From: Sophora flavescens
Taxonomy: Eukaryota > Streptophyta > Magnoliopsida > Fabales > Fabaceae
Assembly: GCA_030762895.1 (NCBI GenBank)
Contig: CM061066.1
Location: 121,674,552-121,738,551, forward strand
Reading direction: 5' to 3'
Length of the DNA stretch: 64,000 nt
In this document: piece after piece, positions 11,201-23,056 of the stretch
Layout of the letters: each line of letters starts with the position of its first letter
How positions within the stretch are numbered: position 1 is the stretch's first letter
Program-made: the position numbers and the translations under genes
Notes under the pieces: generated by a model
What the model was told of the DNA's origin: nothing
Databases searched by the model: none
Seen by the model: only the letters and a program-made list of their open reading frames with translations

Positions 11201-11877
11201 CAGGATATGGAGACATGCCCATTTTGGTAGGAGAAGTAGGATGGCCTACGGATGGCGACAAGAATGCCAATGCAGGCAATGCTTTAAGGTTTTACAATGG
11301 CCTTCTGCCAAGGCTTGCAGCAAATAAAGGAACCCCGCGCCGGCCTGGATTCATTGAAGTTTATCTGTTTGGACTTATTGATGAGGATGCTAAGAGCATT
11401 GCTCCGGGGAGCTTCGAGCGACACTGGGGAATATTTAGATATGATGGGCAGCCAAAGTTTCCAATGGATCTTTCTGGTCAGGGTCAAAGCAAATTTCTCA
11501 TAGGTGCACAAGATGTGAAATATCTTGCACCAAATTGGTGCTTGTTTAATCCAGATGCTAAGGATCTCAGCAAACTTGCAGAGAATATTGACTATGCTTG
11601 CACCTTTGGAGATTGCACTGCACTTGGGTATGGATCTTCTTGCAACAACCTGGATGCTAATGGGAATGCCTCATATGCATTTAATATGTATTTCCAGGTG
11701 CAAAATCAGAATCCCATGGCATGCAATTTTCAAGGTTTAGCCAAGCTTAGTAGACAGAATATTTCAACACCTACGTGCAATTTTCTTATTCAGATAGTAC
11801 CTTCTTTGTCCTCTTCTTTGATGCCCTCACTTGTAACCTTCTTATTTATTACCTTATCTATGATTCTGTTATTGTAG
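8289..11877 (+). CDS. Glucan endo-1,3-beta-glucosidase, GH17 + X8, GPI-anchored
   Basis: Two exons, 8289-8620 and 10773-11877, join in frame across GT...AG and encode 478 residues. The enzyme is expected to hydrolyse beta-1,3-glucan (callose) at the cell surface or plasmodesmata. A hydrophobic signal peptide covers about residues 1-23. The GH17 barrel follows, with the acid/base Glu in VAVGNEPFL (just after the splice) and the nucleophile Glu in ILVGEVGWPTDGD. A Cys-rich X8/CBM43 domain (WCLFNPDA...ACTFGDCTALGYGSSC) comes next, and a hydrophobic C-terminus (LVTFLFITLSMILLL) predicts GPI anchoring. The layout resembles the Arabidopsis glucan endo-1,3-beta-glucosidase 5/6 group. The split of the VGNE motif by the first intron is usual in this family as I know it. 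No frame breaks are seen, so it looks functional. It is the only intact host gene in the window. Confidence 0.95.
8621..10772 (+). other. Intron 1 of the GH17 gene (2152 bp)
   Basis: The donor is CAA|GTGAGT and the acceptor TTTCACAG|GTATG. The intron holds an AAC/AAT/ATT trinucleotide-rich patch (about 9331-9425). A 119-codon open frame at 9428-9787 has no domain I recognise and probably arises by chance. No bounded transposon was found inside. Confidence 0.85.
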
Positions 11878-12315
11878 AATTTTCTTATACATGCATTAGA
11901 GGTGGTATTTTTTCTATGGTTTCATGATTTCTTCTATAGATAGTCCGGATGATATTTTGTTTGCACTTTGCAGATTCATTTAATAAAGTATTTCACTGAT
12001 TGAGTATAGTTAAGATAGTAAACTTGCCTTGTAAGAACGAGTAGGCTATGCTCTTGTATGTACCTGTTTATGCTTTTGTTTCTTTGTTTTTTACTTTATT
12101 TTTTTATTTGTGGTGTTTTTCAATGGAATTCATTTTGGTTGGTTGAGATAGAAGAATTCCTTCAAAAATATATAGATGCATTTTTTAAAAGTTTTATAAA
12201 TTCCATAGCTAGTCAAATCTATTAACGGTAAAAGCTAGAAAATTTTAAAAAGTCTTGTAATGAGGTGATCTGATTTCAGTCATACAAGTCTTGGGATAAT
12301 TGGATTATTTTTGTC
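11878..12315 (+). other. 3' untranslated/flanking region of the GH17 gene
   Basis: AT-rich sequence follows the stop codon, with an AATAAA-like TTTAATAAAG near 11980 as a possible polyadenylation signal. No other gene was recognised. Confidence 0.5.
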
Positions 12316-12324
12316 GAAGTTTGT

Positions 12325-12521
12325 CCTTTTTTTTTTTACTATATTATAGGTGTGAAGTATCCACCGACTTCGTCGATGAATAATCTGCATCGGGAAATTT
12401 GATTGACCACCTTTAGTCGGGTTTTCCCTGACAATCACATTTTTTTTTATCCACAAGACTCGAATTCGAGATCTTATTTGGAATCCGAGTTCAGTTTCTC
12501 ACTCGAACCAACTTGATGGTG
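12325..12521 (-). mobile_element. tRNA-derived SINE with 9 bp TSD
   Basis: Read on the minus strand, the element begins with a tRNA-like A-box region (CAAGTTGGTTCGAGTGAG), has a B-box-like ATTCGAGTC, and ends in a poly(A) tract seen as the T-run at 12325-12338. GAAGTTTGT flanks it at 12316-12324 and 12522-12530. It lies about 450 bp past the glucanase stop codon, facing the gene. Confidence 0.8.
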
Positions 12522-12530
12522 GAAGTTTGT

Positions 12531-13664
12531 TTATTTGATAACTAGAAAATACTTCATTTACCATACCAATTTTATACTGTCTCATTTTTTCAATTCAAAA
12601 TTTAGTACAACTTCACAGAATCTGGTGAATGGGTAGCCCTACTCGGTCATGTTCTTCCGTACCTGCTATGGTTTGGCCTCCATCCCCGATTTCTAGTGAG
12701 AAAGAACATCCACACACACACATTTTTCAAAGAAAATAACGCACCATGGAATAATAGGAAGTAACTTATGCATAAGTGAACATCAAAACAATAAAGATCA
12801 CTAAGGGAATTTTTTTTTGCATTAGTAACACATGAACTATAAATAAACAAACAAATAAACAAAACCCAATAAATGCCCCTAATGCAAGTAGAGCACTCCA
12901 CCTTCATATGAGAGAGCCAATGAGCTTGACGGAAAGTATGGAGGCAGGACAATGGGATGTAGATGGATGCAATCCGACATCTGATTTCGGTTGATTTGAA
13001 TCGAACCAAACCCATTTAGGCAAGTTGGATTGCTCCATTAAATTGGATTGGATTAAAATATTAGAAATCGAAGATAATCGGTTTGGATCTCCAGTTAATG
13101 AAATTTGGACCCATTGAACCCGAAGCGGACCAAACTAAAATTTTAGTATTTTAGAGTCAATAATCAATCTCACACTCATCACACCTTCATTAGTAAACCC
13201 TAACTAAAATTCTCTCTTCTCCTTTCCTCAATGAAGGACCCTCACACCCTCACCCCTCCCTCACACCCTCACCCACTCCTGAACGATGGTGGCATTCTCG
13301 ATCGCTTTGAGCTCGACTTCGATGATCCAATCTTTGGTCTTTGTGTTGACTTTATCAAAACATCATCGACTCGAATGCCGGATGGTAATGAGTTTCAACG
13401 ACAATTACCATCACATGCTTTCAAGCTTGAAACGTTATAGCGCAACGACAACAATGGGGATTGAAGATTTCGCAGATTCGATCATTTGCGTATTACAAAA
13501 GCAGCGTCTTTATCTTCATCTTCTTCTACTTCATCGTCTTGTTCATCGATGTTCATTGATGTCATTTTCGTTGTCTTTGACATCACCATTGGTGGCATTG
13601 TTAGGGTCCATTAGTTCTTATTCTGATTGGTCCATTAGTTTTCCGGCAACTTCTAGGGTGGACC
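12531..13664. other. Non-coding stretch, no clear feature
   Basis: Several short open frames occur on both strands (for example 13231-13440 plus and 12647-13015 minus), but none shows a domain, codon bias or splice support. The stretch at about 12975-13150 repeats GGATTGGATT- and AACCAAACC-like words as seen at hAT element ends. No pair of ends could be defined. Confidence 0.4.
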
Positions 13665-14481
13665 ACCTTGATAGGTGGTACCACCGTGCACAAGTAATTT
13701 AAATTATTAGATGTATGTGGACCACAATAATATAGTGCACCCTCTCGCGTTGGATTTTTTCCTCTTCCCAAATTGAAAACCAAACATAGCCTTTTTTCAC
13801 AACAACGAACCCAAACAAGAACTAGAACATCATCATTACTATTTTTTATTACAAGAATGCATAAGCACAAATAGACTACAGCTACATCAAAACAACTCGC
13901 ATAGTAATTCACAAAACCATCATGAAAATAGAATTAAAACAGGTAATTTACAGAAACAGATAATGAAGAGGACGAATCATACACATATATATTTGGTAAA
14001 ACAGTTCCTCTCATGAGTGGGCATGTACTGCAATATAAATTGACCAGATGAAGCTAAAGTACCAGAAATCTGTTCTGCAAAAACCATTAAAACGAAAAGA
14101 AAAAAGATTAACAAAAACAAACAAATTGATGTGAAAATTCAAAGAGAGAGAGAGAGAACACGTCTGGAACCGGACCGTCGGTCGACGGCGACAACTCTTG
14201 TGCGTGACTCTTGGCGAAGGACTGAGGCGGTAACGTGCTTGGCGGCGCTGCAGCGAACACAGAAGAGAGGAGGGCGGAGATGTGTGGGTCTATTGTGGAT
14301 CTGAGATCTATTACTCGTGGCGGAGACGACGGCGGAAGGTGACTGCCAAGGAGGAAGGGGAGAGTGAAGAGGGGAGAAAAATCACGTGTATCATGTCTAT
14401 CATTAGATCTATAAAACTTTAAGATCAAACTGTTGAAATTAAAAACAAAACTTGTGCACGGTGGTACCACCTATCACTGGT
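13665..14481. mobile_element. Small DNA element with 25 bp perfect TIRs
   Basis: The words at 13670-13694 and 14451-14475 are perfect inverted copies over 25 bp (core GATAGGTGGTACCACCGTGC). A few imperfect bases extend the repeat to ACC...GGT at the edges. About 760 bp separate them. No clear TSD was found, so the superfamily stays open. A CT/GA-rich open frame on the minus strand (14108-14470) is unrecognised and could be captured host DNA or chance. Confidence 0.6.
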
Positions 14482-14576
14482 AATGACCTAAAGAGAAAGA
14501 AGCGATAACACTAACTAGTGAAAAACACTGGTTGGCACCAAAGACAAAATATTCACTAGTGCAGAAAGGGGATTTC

Positions 14577-14926
14577 ATATCGGTTATTTTTGGCTTTACA
14601 CATCGGTTTTAAAACTGATGTTGAAACGACTGATGTGGTTTATTGGCACTTTACACATCGGTTTTATAACCGATGTGTATAATATTTTATACAGCGATTA
14701 ACTCTTAACCGATGTGGAAAATTAATTTGTCAATTCGTATCCTATTGTGAAATTTCACTTTACACATCGGTTTTCATTAAAACCGATGTGTAAAGTGAAA
14801 TTTCACATCGGTTTTGTTTAAAACCGATGTGGAAATTTCACTTTCCACATCGGTTTTAATGAAAACCAATGAGTAAAGTGAAATTTCCACATCGGTTTTA
14901 ATAAAACCGATGTGTAAAGTCTCATT
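14577..14926. repeat. Left subterminal CATCGGTT palindrome array (CACTA 1)
   Basis: Many copies of CACATCGGTTTTA and its complement TAAAACCGATGTG alternate, often as head-to-head pairs around short A/T cores. In En/Spm elements subterminal repeats of this kind bind the element-encoded protein and set up excision. That role is inferred here. Confidence 0.9.
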
Positions 14927-15233
14927 TTTTTTCCTATTATTTACATTTCTATCATTCCTTCCCCCCTGTTTCAGTAATGCAGATCAATATATACCAGAAT
15001 AACATACTGTAAATATTCTCAACACAACTAACATATATTGAATTTATTACGAACAATACATACATACATACATATATATATATATACGTTCAATTACATT
15101 CAGAGACAACAAAAATAATTAGAAACCAAAAAGCTACATGATATATTATAGATTTCATATCAAAATACATATAATCAGTCAAAAGTAATAGCTAGTACAT
15201 GATAAGTTTTTAAACTAACTACATATATACAAA

Positions 15234-18200
15234 CTATGGTTGGTACACTTCAAGAAAGAAAGTTGCCCAACGCCTCTTTATGTTGTTGATGTCGAGAATC
15301 GAGATAATGGAGTTGGATTGTTGAATATCCTAAGTTTAATTGGACAAAAGATTATATCTTTTAAGTAATAAACTAACATAAAACATATAACGAATCTATA
15401 CTATTACTTCTAATTGTGTCAATTAACATTTACCTCGTGCCATCTTTCAGTGATCCCGGAGGAGATAATTCCCAACATCCACTGCATCACATAGTAGCCA
15501 CATTCCCATGACCCACGTTGTATACGTGACTACGTACAAATGAAACCCAATTAGAATATGAGGAATTAAATAAAATAGAAATCAATTATTGTACCCACTG
15601 CATTTGATGCATTTGAAATAATAAATATCTTACGCTAGGAATAATCCATCTGATAGCCCGAGTACGCCTTTCACCACGCAACATGTGGGTTGCATTAATA
15701 GACCTATCATGACAAAAACATTAATTAAAGTATATCTAATAGATTTCAGATAATTAAAACAACTGCATTACTGATTATAAAGTATTTTAATGCTTACGTT
15801 TCGATGTTCGTCTTGATTGATTCGCGGCTTATTTCCCAATGAGCGGAAGAAGACCACGACGTTCATTCTTGGGTACAAGAGCAACATTGCCAATGCAGTC
15901 GTATTTGCGGAACGGTTAGTGACTAAGTCATATATAGTTATACTTAAATAAACCGGTACTTACTTATTGAGATAAGGCGCAAGATAGAATTGATGATCGT
16001 CTCGGCAAGTATATCACGTATGGTAGTGACCGGGTCTTCCGATGCTAGGAGAACATCACCCTGAATGAACATGGGGTCAATGAACCCATAAAGGGCGAGG
16101 TTACCCCGATCGACTAACGCACGATGTAGATACCTAATATATTGGAAAAACATGTTAATTATCATAGTATTTAAAAATTAATTACGTACTTAACTTATAA
16201 ATAAAATGTACTTACGTGCACCAAAACGATATGTGTGCAGAACTGGCCATTTCTTTATTGAGTACCATCTCCATAAGTTCCTTCTTTGGTATATACAGTT
16301 CACGGGGCTGGCATCATGTTCCAACCTTACCAAGGCTGCGTCATTCTCCATGGTGACAACTCAGTATAGCCAGTAACTTTAAAAACATCACCATGGCCAG
16401 GTGCCCCTTTGTCGATCCCCTAAACAACATAGATATATATTAGTAATCACGGATAATTAAGTTATTTAATTCGTTATTAACTAAATGGTCAAATGAATAC
16501 CTTGGCAGGAGCAGACATCTCTGGTCTTCCTAGATCCGACCTTTTAGGCACAATATCATTTCCAACATCCTATAACGAATAAAAATAAAGCATTATCTTT
16601 AAACAATAATAAATTATTTCAACTATGAATATAGAAAAACACAACTAACCGAATACCTCAGATGCAACAAGAAAATTGACCAGTCTTCTTGGCCAGAGGA
16701 TGAAGTTACCGGGGGCCTGACCCACTGTTTGAACCTCCTCAGTGGGCACAGGGACTTGAGCATTAGCATCTCGAATAATCTCAACAACGACCCTCAGATG
16801 ATCATCCGATAATAACCGATGGTGTATGGTATTACCTAAGTTATTATGTGCCCTACCCAATGCCACTAAGCGGCGATGATGACGATCATCAACATACAGC
16901 TCACACCTATCAGGGTCGTCATCATCATCATCATCATCATCACCATCATCATCATTTTCAGGATGATGAGGAGGATCACATGAGCCCTTAGTACTCACAT
17001 GGACAGAGGGTTGGATAGAGGGTTGGACACCGGCTGTCATCTGCTGGGACATAGAAGCCAATATTGCCATCTTTGGGCAAACCGCTCGGCCATCTCCTCG
17101 TTGAAGCTCACTGCAATCTCCTGTTTTAGTCGTGCTCTATCTCTGCTTCAACATCCCCTGTGGCATTGGTGTGAAGATGAACCATGGTATTGGAGAATGC
17201 CGACTCCCCATCCAACACCAATGACACTACCGGGTGGTCCGGTTTCTACCGATGGCGGAGATAAGATATCATCGCGTCCTCTAGGAACAAAGGTTCCTTG
17301 GGTTAGCTGATCATCCAAGGCATCCTATCACATAAAATATCAGGTCACATTACAATTCGGTAACAATCTTAAAATGACAATTACATCAAACTATACTTAC
17401 AATCTTCTCGACTACTTGGCGGGCCTCCTCGGATGTATATTGTCCCGCTTTTTCTTTGTCGGCCCCTCTTCCATGAACGATGGCGTGGGGGTGGAGGTGG
17501 ATCAACAACCTCCGGAAGATTTTCCAGCATTAGGATCCCTCTGAGATGCCGCTTCCGACGTGCTTTCTTTTCCTCTTCAACCATTTTCCCGAACAAGCTT
17601 TTTATATCCCCCACGAGACATGACATGGGGGTAGACATTCTTGCTTTGGTTTTTCTGCCCCTTTTTCCTCTTCTCCTATTATAAATAAAAGACAATTAAA
17701 TTACATAAGTAAATGAAATTAATGCAATTACATAAATTTAGAGACAAATCAAATAAGTTAACCTGAAAGCTGGGATCATGTCGGCTCTGAACAAAGCGAT
17801 CCCACGTCGCCTTGTCAAGAAACGGATACACCTCAAGTGGGTTCTTTTTACTTTTTGGATTGAATACATAGTATCTGCCCAAGTCGGCCTTAAAAGCCCT
17901 CCAATGCTCTCCAGCATACTTTAGCAAACGCTTCTTCATAACGTGTGTATCCGGTATGTCAAAGGTCAACTACATTAAGACCAAAAGAATCAACGAATTA
18001 TTGTATGATATTATTAAGATAAAAATAAAGTAGATACAGACAAACACAGGACATAGAAGTATAGATACCAGAATACTCTCCCATATTTGCTCCTTCACGT
18101 CCGCCGGTACATCTCTCCACCTATCAATGAGTATACTGGGCCTGTTCCTAGCAAGGGTCACCACAAAAATGTTAAACTGATCTTCCATTGACCCAATAGG

Positions 18201-18354
18201 ATTGAGGTTATTATCAAAGTCTACTCTTATCCTTTGATTTGACCCACGGTTGGCAGTCAAATTCCTCATCCGTGTGGCACGTCTACCCTTTCTACTCAGA
18301 GAGCGGGGTCTCCGACCATTTGCATGAAGGAGGGATATCCTCATGATCAGCCAT
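15234..18354 (-). CDS. CACTA second-ORF protein: transposase_24-like + Ulp1/C48 protease
   Basis: This is a multi-exon gene. A possible start is the ATG at 18354, after an AAACAG acceptor, but a one-base frame change follows within about 20 codons. Segments at 17679-18360 carry the plant En/Spm transposase_24-like domain (RVDFDNNLNPIG, DVPADVKEQIWESIL, YAGEHWRAFKADLGRYYV). A Lys/Arg-rich part lies at 17381-17695 and an Asp-rich part with FILWPRRLVNF at 16645-17070. Ulp1-type exons follow near 16225-16290, 15963-16133 (RALVDRGNLALYGFIDP), 15630-15705 and 15434-15530. The last has WECGYYVMQWM with the probable catalytic Cys. The final exon ends WATFFLEVYQP and stops at 15234. The protease domain and its Cys are clear; the exact exon borders and the activity are not. 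Confidence 0.7.
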
Positions 18355-18419
18355 GTATACCTGTTTAAACACAAAACAAAAAAAAAACTTGTTAGTATGT
18401 CAGTATAAATATCAAACAT

Positions 18420-19470
18420 AACTTATAAATATCGATCAACTTACATAAACGAGTAAGAAAGTTGGTCAGCGACAATGATTAGTTGAAATGCTAAATGTTA
18501 GAAATGCTTAAAAATGAGTCATATAGGATATGTATGAAGAACTCCGTCAGTAATTCAGTATATAGGTCAATGGCCAAAAAGATCTAACTACTAGAAATTT
18601 TATTTAGACGAGCATTAGACATTTTTTTACACTTGACAAGAAGATGCATGCTGACAAGAAGTTCCTCTATTTGAAGACAGGCTTGGTAACATCTGTGTGT
18701 GTGTGTGTAGCATGTAAAAATTTAGACAATTTGGAGAAGTTTTAATCATAAGTAATAAAATTTGGTTCACCATAAATTAAGAGCAATACATGCATTCCTC
18801 ATTGTTTATGTCCTTCACACCCAAGTTATACTATTTTAACACGTTATAAACCACATAAGCAGGGTAATGGACCCATTAAGAAACCATTGACAATATTCAA
18901 CATTCCATTGATGTCCAACATGCTCAGCATTTCCCTTCTAAAAAGTGAGGTTTTTATCCCTCTTTAGCGAGTTACAAAAGAAAGTGTTCATGTGAAGGTG
19001 TTCAAATTTTATATAGCTCCTTAAACTATGAGAGATAACCCATAGCCATTAACCATTCAACAAAGAAATTGGGCAATTTGGAAAATCTTGATAAAGTAGA
19101 AAACTCACAATACATTTTGAAGAAATGGGTTTTTTAGTCACATTGCATGCACCCACTCAGTAGCATCCAAGATTAAAAAAATAAAATAGAAGCAAATGCC
19201 ATAATTTTCTCCTAGGGAACTTGCATATATTCAATAAAGCAAGAATATGGAAACACTATAAATACTACCAACAAAAAAATGGAAACACAGTTCAAAGACT
19301 CAAACAATCACAAACAAAGTTCGAACTCAAAAACACTCATCTTAGAGTCAAACTTATGAATATGCAAACACTTAAAATAGTAACTACCGAAAATGGTGGT
19401 CTCGGTGAAACAAAAATGGGTTAAGACTTTACCTGTGTTCGCGAGAGAGGAGGAAGAGGGTGGCTCAGGT
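18420..19470. other. Non-coding interior of CACTA 1
   Basis: No domain or long open frame was found between the coding part and the right subterminal region. The minus-strand leader with an upstream intron is expected here. A CT-rich minus-strand stretch at 19465-19860 resembles a 5' leader. Confidence 0.45.
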
Positions 19471-19862
19471 CTTTGGTCTGGCGTGCTCGGTGTTGGCTCT
19501 CTCCACTAGTGGCCGTAGTTTGAAGAGGTGGTGAGAATGAGAGGGACAGAGAGAGTTAGGGCAATATTCAAACCATAGAGAGTAAAGTTGAGAGAGAGAG
19601 AAGAGAGGATCATACCTCGCGATGGTGGTGGAGAGAGGAGCTCGCGCGTGGTGGTGTTCAAGAGAGAAAGGGTTAGGGCGGAGTAGAGAGTGATGAAGAG
19701 GAGAAGAGAACTCTGTAGTGGTGATGTTCAAGAGAGAAAGGGTTAAAGGCGGAAGATGAATGTGAGAACAGAGGCGGAGAGCAAGTGAAGTGTTTTGTGT
19801 TTTGTGTTTTAGGGTTGTAAAACAAGCGAAGAAGGAGGGAATGAGAAAAATTAGGAACATTA

Positions 19863-20310
19863 CACATCGGTTATTAGAAAAACCGATGTGGTTAACCATA
19901 TTATACACATCGGTTATGACAAAACCGATGTGTAAAAATTAAACTTTTAACTTCTGAATATTTTTTTAAAATTTTATACATCGGTTACTAAAATCGATGT
20001 GTAAAAGTAAAATTTTAATTTCTAATTTTTTTTTATAATTTTATACATCGGTTAACTAGAAACCGATGTGGTTAATCACTATTTTACACATCGGTTCATA
20101 TAGAACCGATGTTTAATGTTAAAAATTCTGACTTTAATTTTTTTTTATTTTAATTTTAAACATCGGTTAGAAATAACCGATGTGGAAATGTTTTACACAT
20201 CGGTTATTGACTAAACCGATGTGTAATACTTTGATTTTAATTTCAAAAATACCACCGCCTCGTTTTACACATCGGTTTATAAAAAATCGATATGTAAACT
20301 CCGATGTAGA
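19863..20310. repeat. Right subterminal CATCGGTT palindrome array (CACTA 1)
   Basis: About six pairs of ACACATCGGTT and AACCGATGTG words lie at 50-90 bp spacing, mirroring the array at 14577-14926. It lies between the leader of the minus-strand gene and the right TIR. Confidence 0.9.
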
Positions 20311-20333
20311 ATCCCTTTTCTGCACTAATGATT

Positions 20334-20941
20334 TCAAATTCATAGTTAAATAAATTGAAAGAGAATCATACCTATCATTATTTGATACTACTCTAGTAGG
20401 AATCAAACTTGATGGATACATTTGTTTGGATAATTTCCACGACTCAATCTAACTTCTCAACTTTAAATTCAAAACGTAAAATAAATTTGGTAGAAAGTTG
20501 CCTTTATCCTATATTAATAAATTAAAATAAAAAATAAATATGTTTTTTAGAAAAAGAAAGAAAGAATATCAGAATGCAATGCTTCTGCGCCTTATATTTT
20601 GAAGTTTATGTACCCTAGCTTCACAACCTCATTCATTCATTATTTGCCGTTATATTTGAATTTCAACGATCTCTTTTCACACTCATGAATGCATACCCTG
20701 ATCCCTATTTCTGATCACAAAAAAAAAAAAACCCAGATCCCTATTTTAATTTAAAAAAAAAAACCCAGATCCCTACAAAAGAGTCACATTAATAAAATAC
20801 CTTTTCTACTTGTCGACACTCAGTGAGACGAGTGTTTCTATTTGACAGTGAGATTGGACATTAATGTGTATTGTATGTAAATTAAAATAAATATATATAT
20901 TTTTGATGGAAAAGAATAATTTATTCTATATCAGGACATAA
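20334..20941. other. Spacer, nothing recognised
   Basis: AT-rich DNA with A-runs (about 20715-20765) and no supported gene or bounded element. The short minus-strand open frame overlapping the CACTA end is an artefact of the subterminal repeats. Confidence 0.45.
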
Positions 20942-21116
20942 GGAATAATGATACTTGAACACAAATTTTAATATCATGTATAGACACCATATAATTGATG
21001 AGATGTTTTATGAGTGATAAAATAAATGATGAAAGAGAATAAAATAATAAATAAGTGTTGAAGAGTGTTTTTATATGATGTTAAACATCATTTTTGTATC
21101 CAAATATCATTACTCC
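20942..21116. mobile_element. MITE (175 bp) with GGARTAATGATA ends
   Basis: The ends GGAATAATGATACTTG and inverted GGAGTAATGATATTTG pair as TIRs. ACATAA flanks the element on both sides (20936-20941 and 21117-21122). A degenerate relative follows at 21185-21353. The superfamily is unsure because TSD length could be 6 or 7 bp. Confidence 0.65.
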
Positions 21117-21184
21117 ACATAAGTCGGCTGAATTTATTGCAGAAGTTGGGCAAGTGTTGCTTTAAATTAAAATAAATATAGTAA

Positions 21185-21353
21185 AAATATTTGTACACAC
21201 AATTTAGATATTTTGTATAGATATTGTAAAATTTATGAGTGTTTTTGGAGTTATGAAATATAATATATGATGAAGGAGAATAAACCTGTAAATAAGTGGA
21301 GATAAATAGTTTTATATAATGTTTGACATCATTTTTATATTCAAATATCATTA
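21185..21353. repeat. Degenerate second copy of the 175 bp MITE
   Basis: This stretch matches 20942-21116 in the same orientation (TATAGATA...TGATGAAGGAGAATAAA...CATCATTTTTATATTCAAATATCATTA in parts). Its left end is eroded. Confidence 0.55.
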
Positions 21354-22119
21354 GTCATGATAGAGTCGTGTGAGAGAAAATATCTATATCAAGATTATTT
21401 CTAGTTGAGACTAATTTCATTCGAGATAAAGAGATTATCAAGTATATTTTATCTCTCTAAAATATTTTTTTAGCAAACAAAATATTTTTTATACACACAA
21501 ATTAAACATGAAAGCATAATTAATGAACTTAATTATTTACCGACCCGGCTATATTTGAATATTCAAAAAGTAAACTTTGTCAAATTATGTTTAGTCATCT
21601 GTTCCTCTCCCTCTTTCCTCAACCTCATGTGAATAATGGTGGGGCCATTTAATTCTGAAGAGGCAGACAAAGAAATTGAAGCACATATTAGCAGAGGTTG
21701 CTTTCTAGTCTCAATTATGAACCCCTCTAACACCTACCGACTCTGCACTCCAATCTCAACACTCAACAGGAGCATTTGGCTGATGTGATTTCTTTTTCCA
21801 CAATAAAATTAGTACTCATACACGTTGCACCACCACAACCAACAACCAACAACCAAAGCCAGCAGAAAATTTACACCTTCCTAGCTCTTATTCCTGATAA
21901 AGTAATGGTACAATCTCAATCCAAATTCCCGTTGCACTTTTTTTGACTTTAGTTACTAAAAATTAGGCTCCATTTAAACATCTTTTTAATAATTCAGATT
22001 CTTTACAGTTCTAAGATAGGGTCATTATGCTTCATGATATGCTTATATTCCATGTGCACTTGGTGGGGGAGGGGGTAAAAGTTGCAAACTTTTGTACCTA
22101 TGGAACAGGCATTTTTATT
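21354..22119. other. Spacer, nothing recognised
   Basis: AT-rich DNA without a supported open frame, RNA gene or bounded repeat. Confidence 0.45.
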
Positions 22120-22310
22120 TATTTATAAAAGTTTAGGTGAGTGAGGCTCGGAGACTCACCAGGATCAGGACAGGCCTCACAGCTAAAAGAACGCTTACAG
22201 AGTTACTTATAAATTATCCACCAGCAAGATCCTCACATCAACAGTAAAATTAAAACTCACAACCTTATTGATTATGAGCTTTATAATTAACAACCGGACC
22301 AATCTATGGA
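22120..22310 (-). repeat. SINE-like dispersed repeat, copy 2
   Basis: This copy shares the CTCACCAGGATCAGG and GATCCTCACATC blocks with 4931-5047 but is longer. Read on the minus strand it begins with a GATTGGTCCGGTTG word, passes an AGGTTGTGAG B-box-like word, and ends in an ATAAATAAATAAAAA tail. That order suggests a tRNA-related SINE. No clear TSD was found. Confidence 0.5.
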
Positions 22311-23046
22311 CCAGACAGCCTCATAATCAGTGATTCGATATTGAACTAAATCTAAAACCCCATATTTCAAATTTAAATTTTTAGATTGATGGGGGAATTT
22401 GATGGATATTACTTTAATGTCTTTAACGTTAATTAATAATAGTATCATGAATTTCCGTCAAAAAAATAGATAATAGTATCATGAATTTTTAATGTGGATA
22501 GATATCAATTCAAATGTTAATGGCGCGAATCCAACAAGTTTTGATGTTGCTCTTTACGATTGCTGTTAAGTCCCCTGCAGAAGCAGGTGCAGCATGGTAC
22601 GTGGTGCATGACGTGTCAAAACATTGTCGGCTTGGATTTGGAACTAGGAACCATAAGAATCGTTGCAATATTTTGACAAAATCAACACTTTTAATTAACA
22701 ATTTTAATAATAATAGTGTATATTTAGATCAACGTTTGATAAAAGTGATTTTGAATATAATTGGTTTTATAAAATTGATGTGGTTAGAATTGAGTTTGAA
22801 GTGGAGTGATTTATGTTTGAATGTTTTTATTTTAAAAGCAAGTGTGATGTAAAAGTGTAAAATTTTCAACTTAACTCAAAAACTACACTTTATAGCTTTT
22901 AGTCATAATCGTTTCTCGGGCAAAATCAATTTTACCTAACAGTAATCAAGCATATCATTTTTACTAAAATCACATTTGACAGTGGGCAAAATCAATTCTG
23001 AAGGTTTCCAACATGAAACCAAGCACGTAGATAATAATAACAATAA
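22311..23046. other. Spacer, nothing secure
   Basis: A 112-codon open frame at 22514-22852 has no recognisable domain. The AAAATCAATT-type words around 22700-22990 are common in legume MITEs, but no ends could be paired. Confidence 0.4.
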
Positions 23047-23056
23047 TCACTTATTT

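Larger units (their letters stand above)
14554..20330 (-). mobile_element. Complete CACTA (En/Spm) element, 5.78 kb
   Basis: The left end CACTAGTGCAGAAAGGGGAT and the inverted right end CATTAGTGCAGAAAAGGGAT form TIRs with only two differences over the first 20 bases. The 3 bp TSD is ATT (14551-14553 and 20331-20333). Both subterminal regions are packed with palindromic copies of a CATCGGTT word. The only coding content is a minus-strand TNP-like gene ending in a Ulp1 protease domain. I found no transposase_21 catalytic domain, so the element is probably mobilised in trans or is a deletion derivative. Most of 18.42-19.86 kb is non-coding. Confidence 0.9.

Noticed and set aside
13231..13702. 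Two overlapping plus-strand frames suggestive of a small gene
   Set aside because: No domain, conflicting frames, and the end overlaps a TIR element.
16999..17684. Plus-strand frames inside CACTA 1
   Set aside because: They lie antisense to the minus-strand second-ORF exons, which carry recognisable domains.
22514..22852. 112-codon frame in the spacer
   Set aside because: Starts reasonably but has no domain and becomes AT-driven sequence; not enough support.
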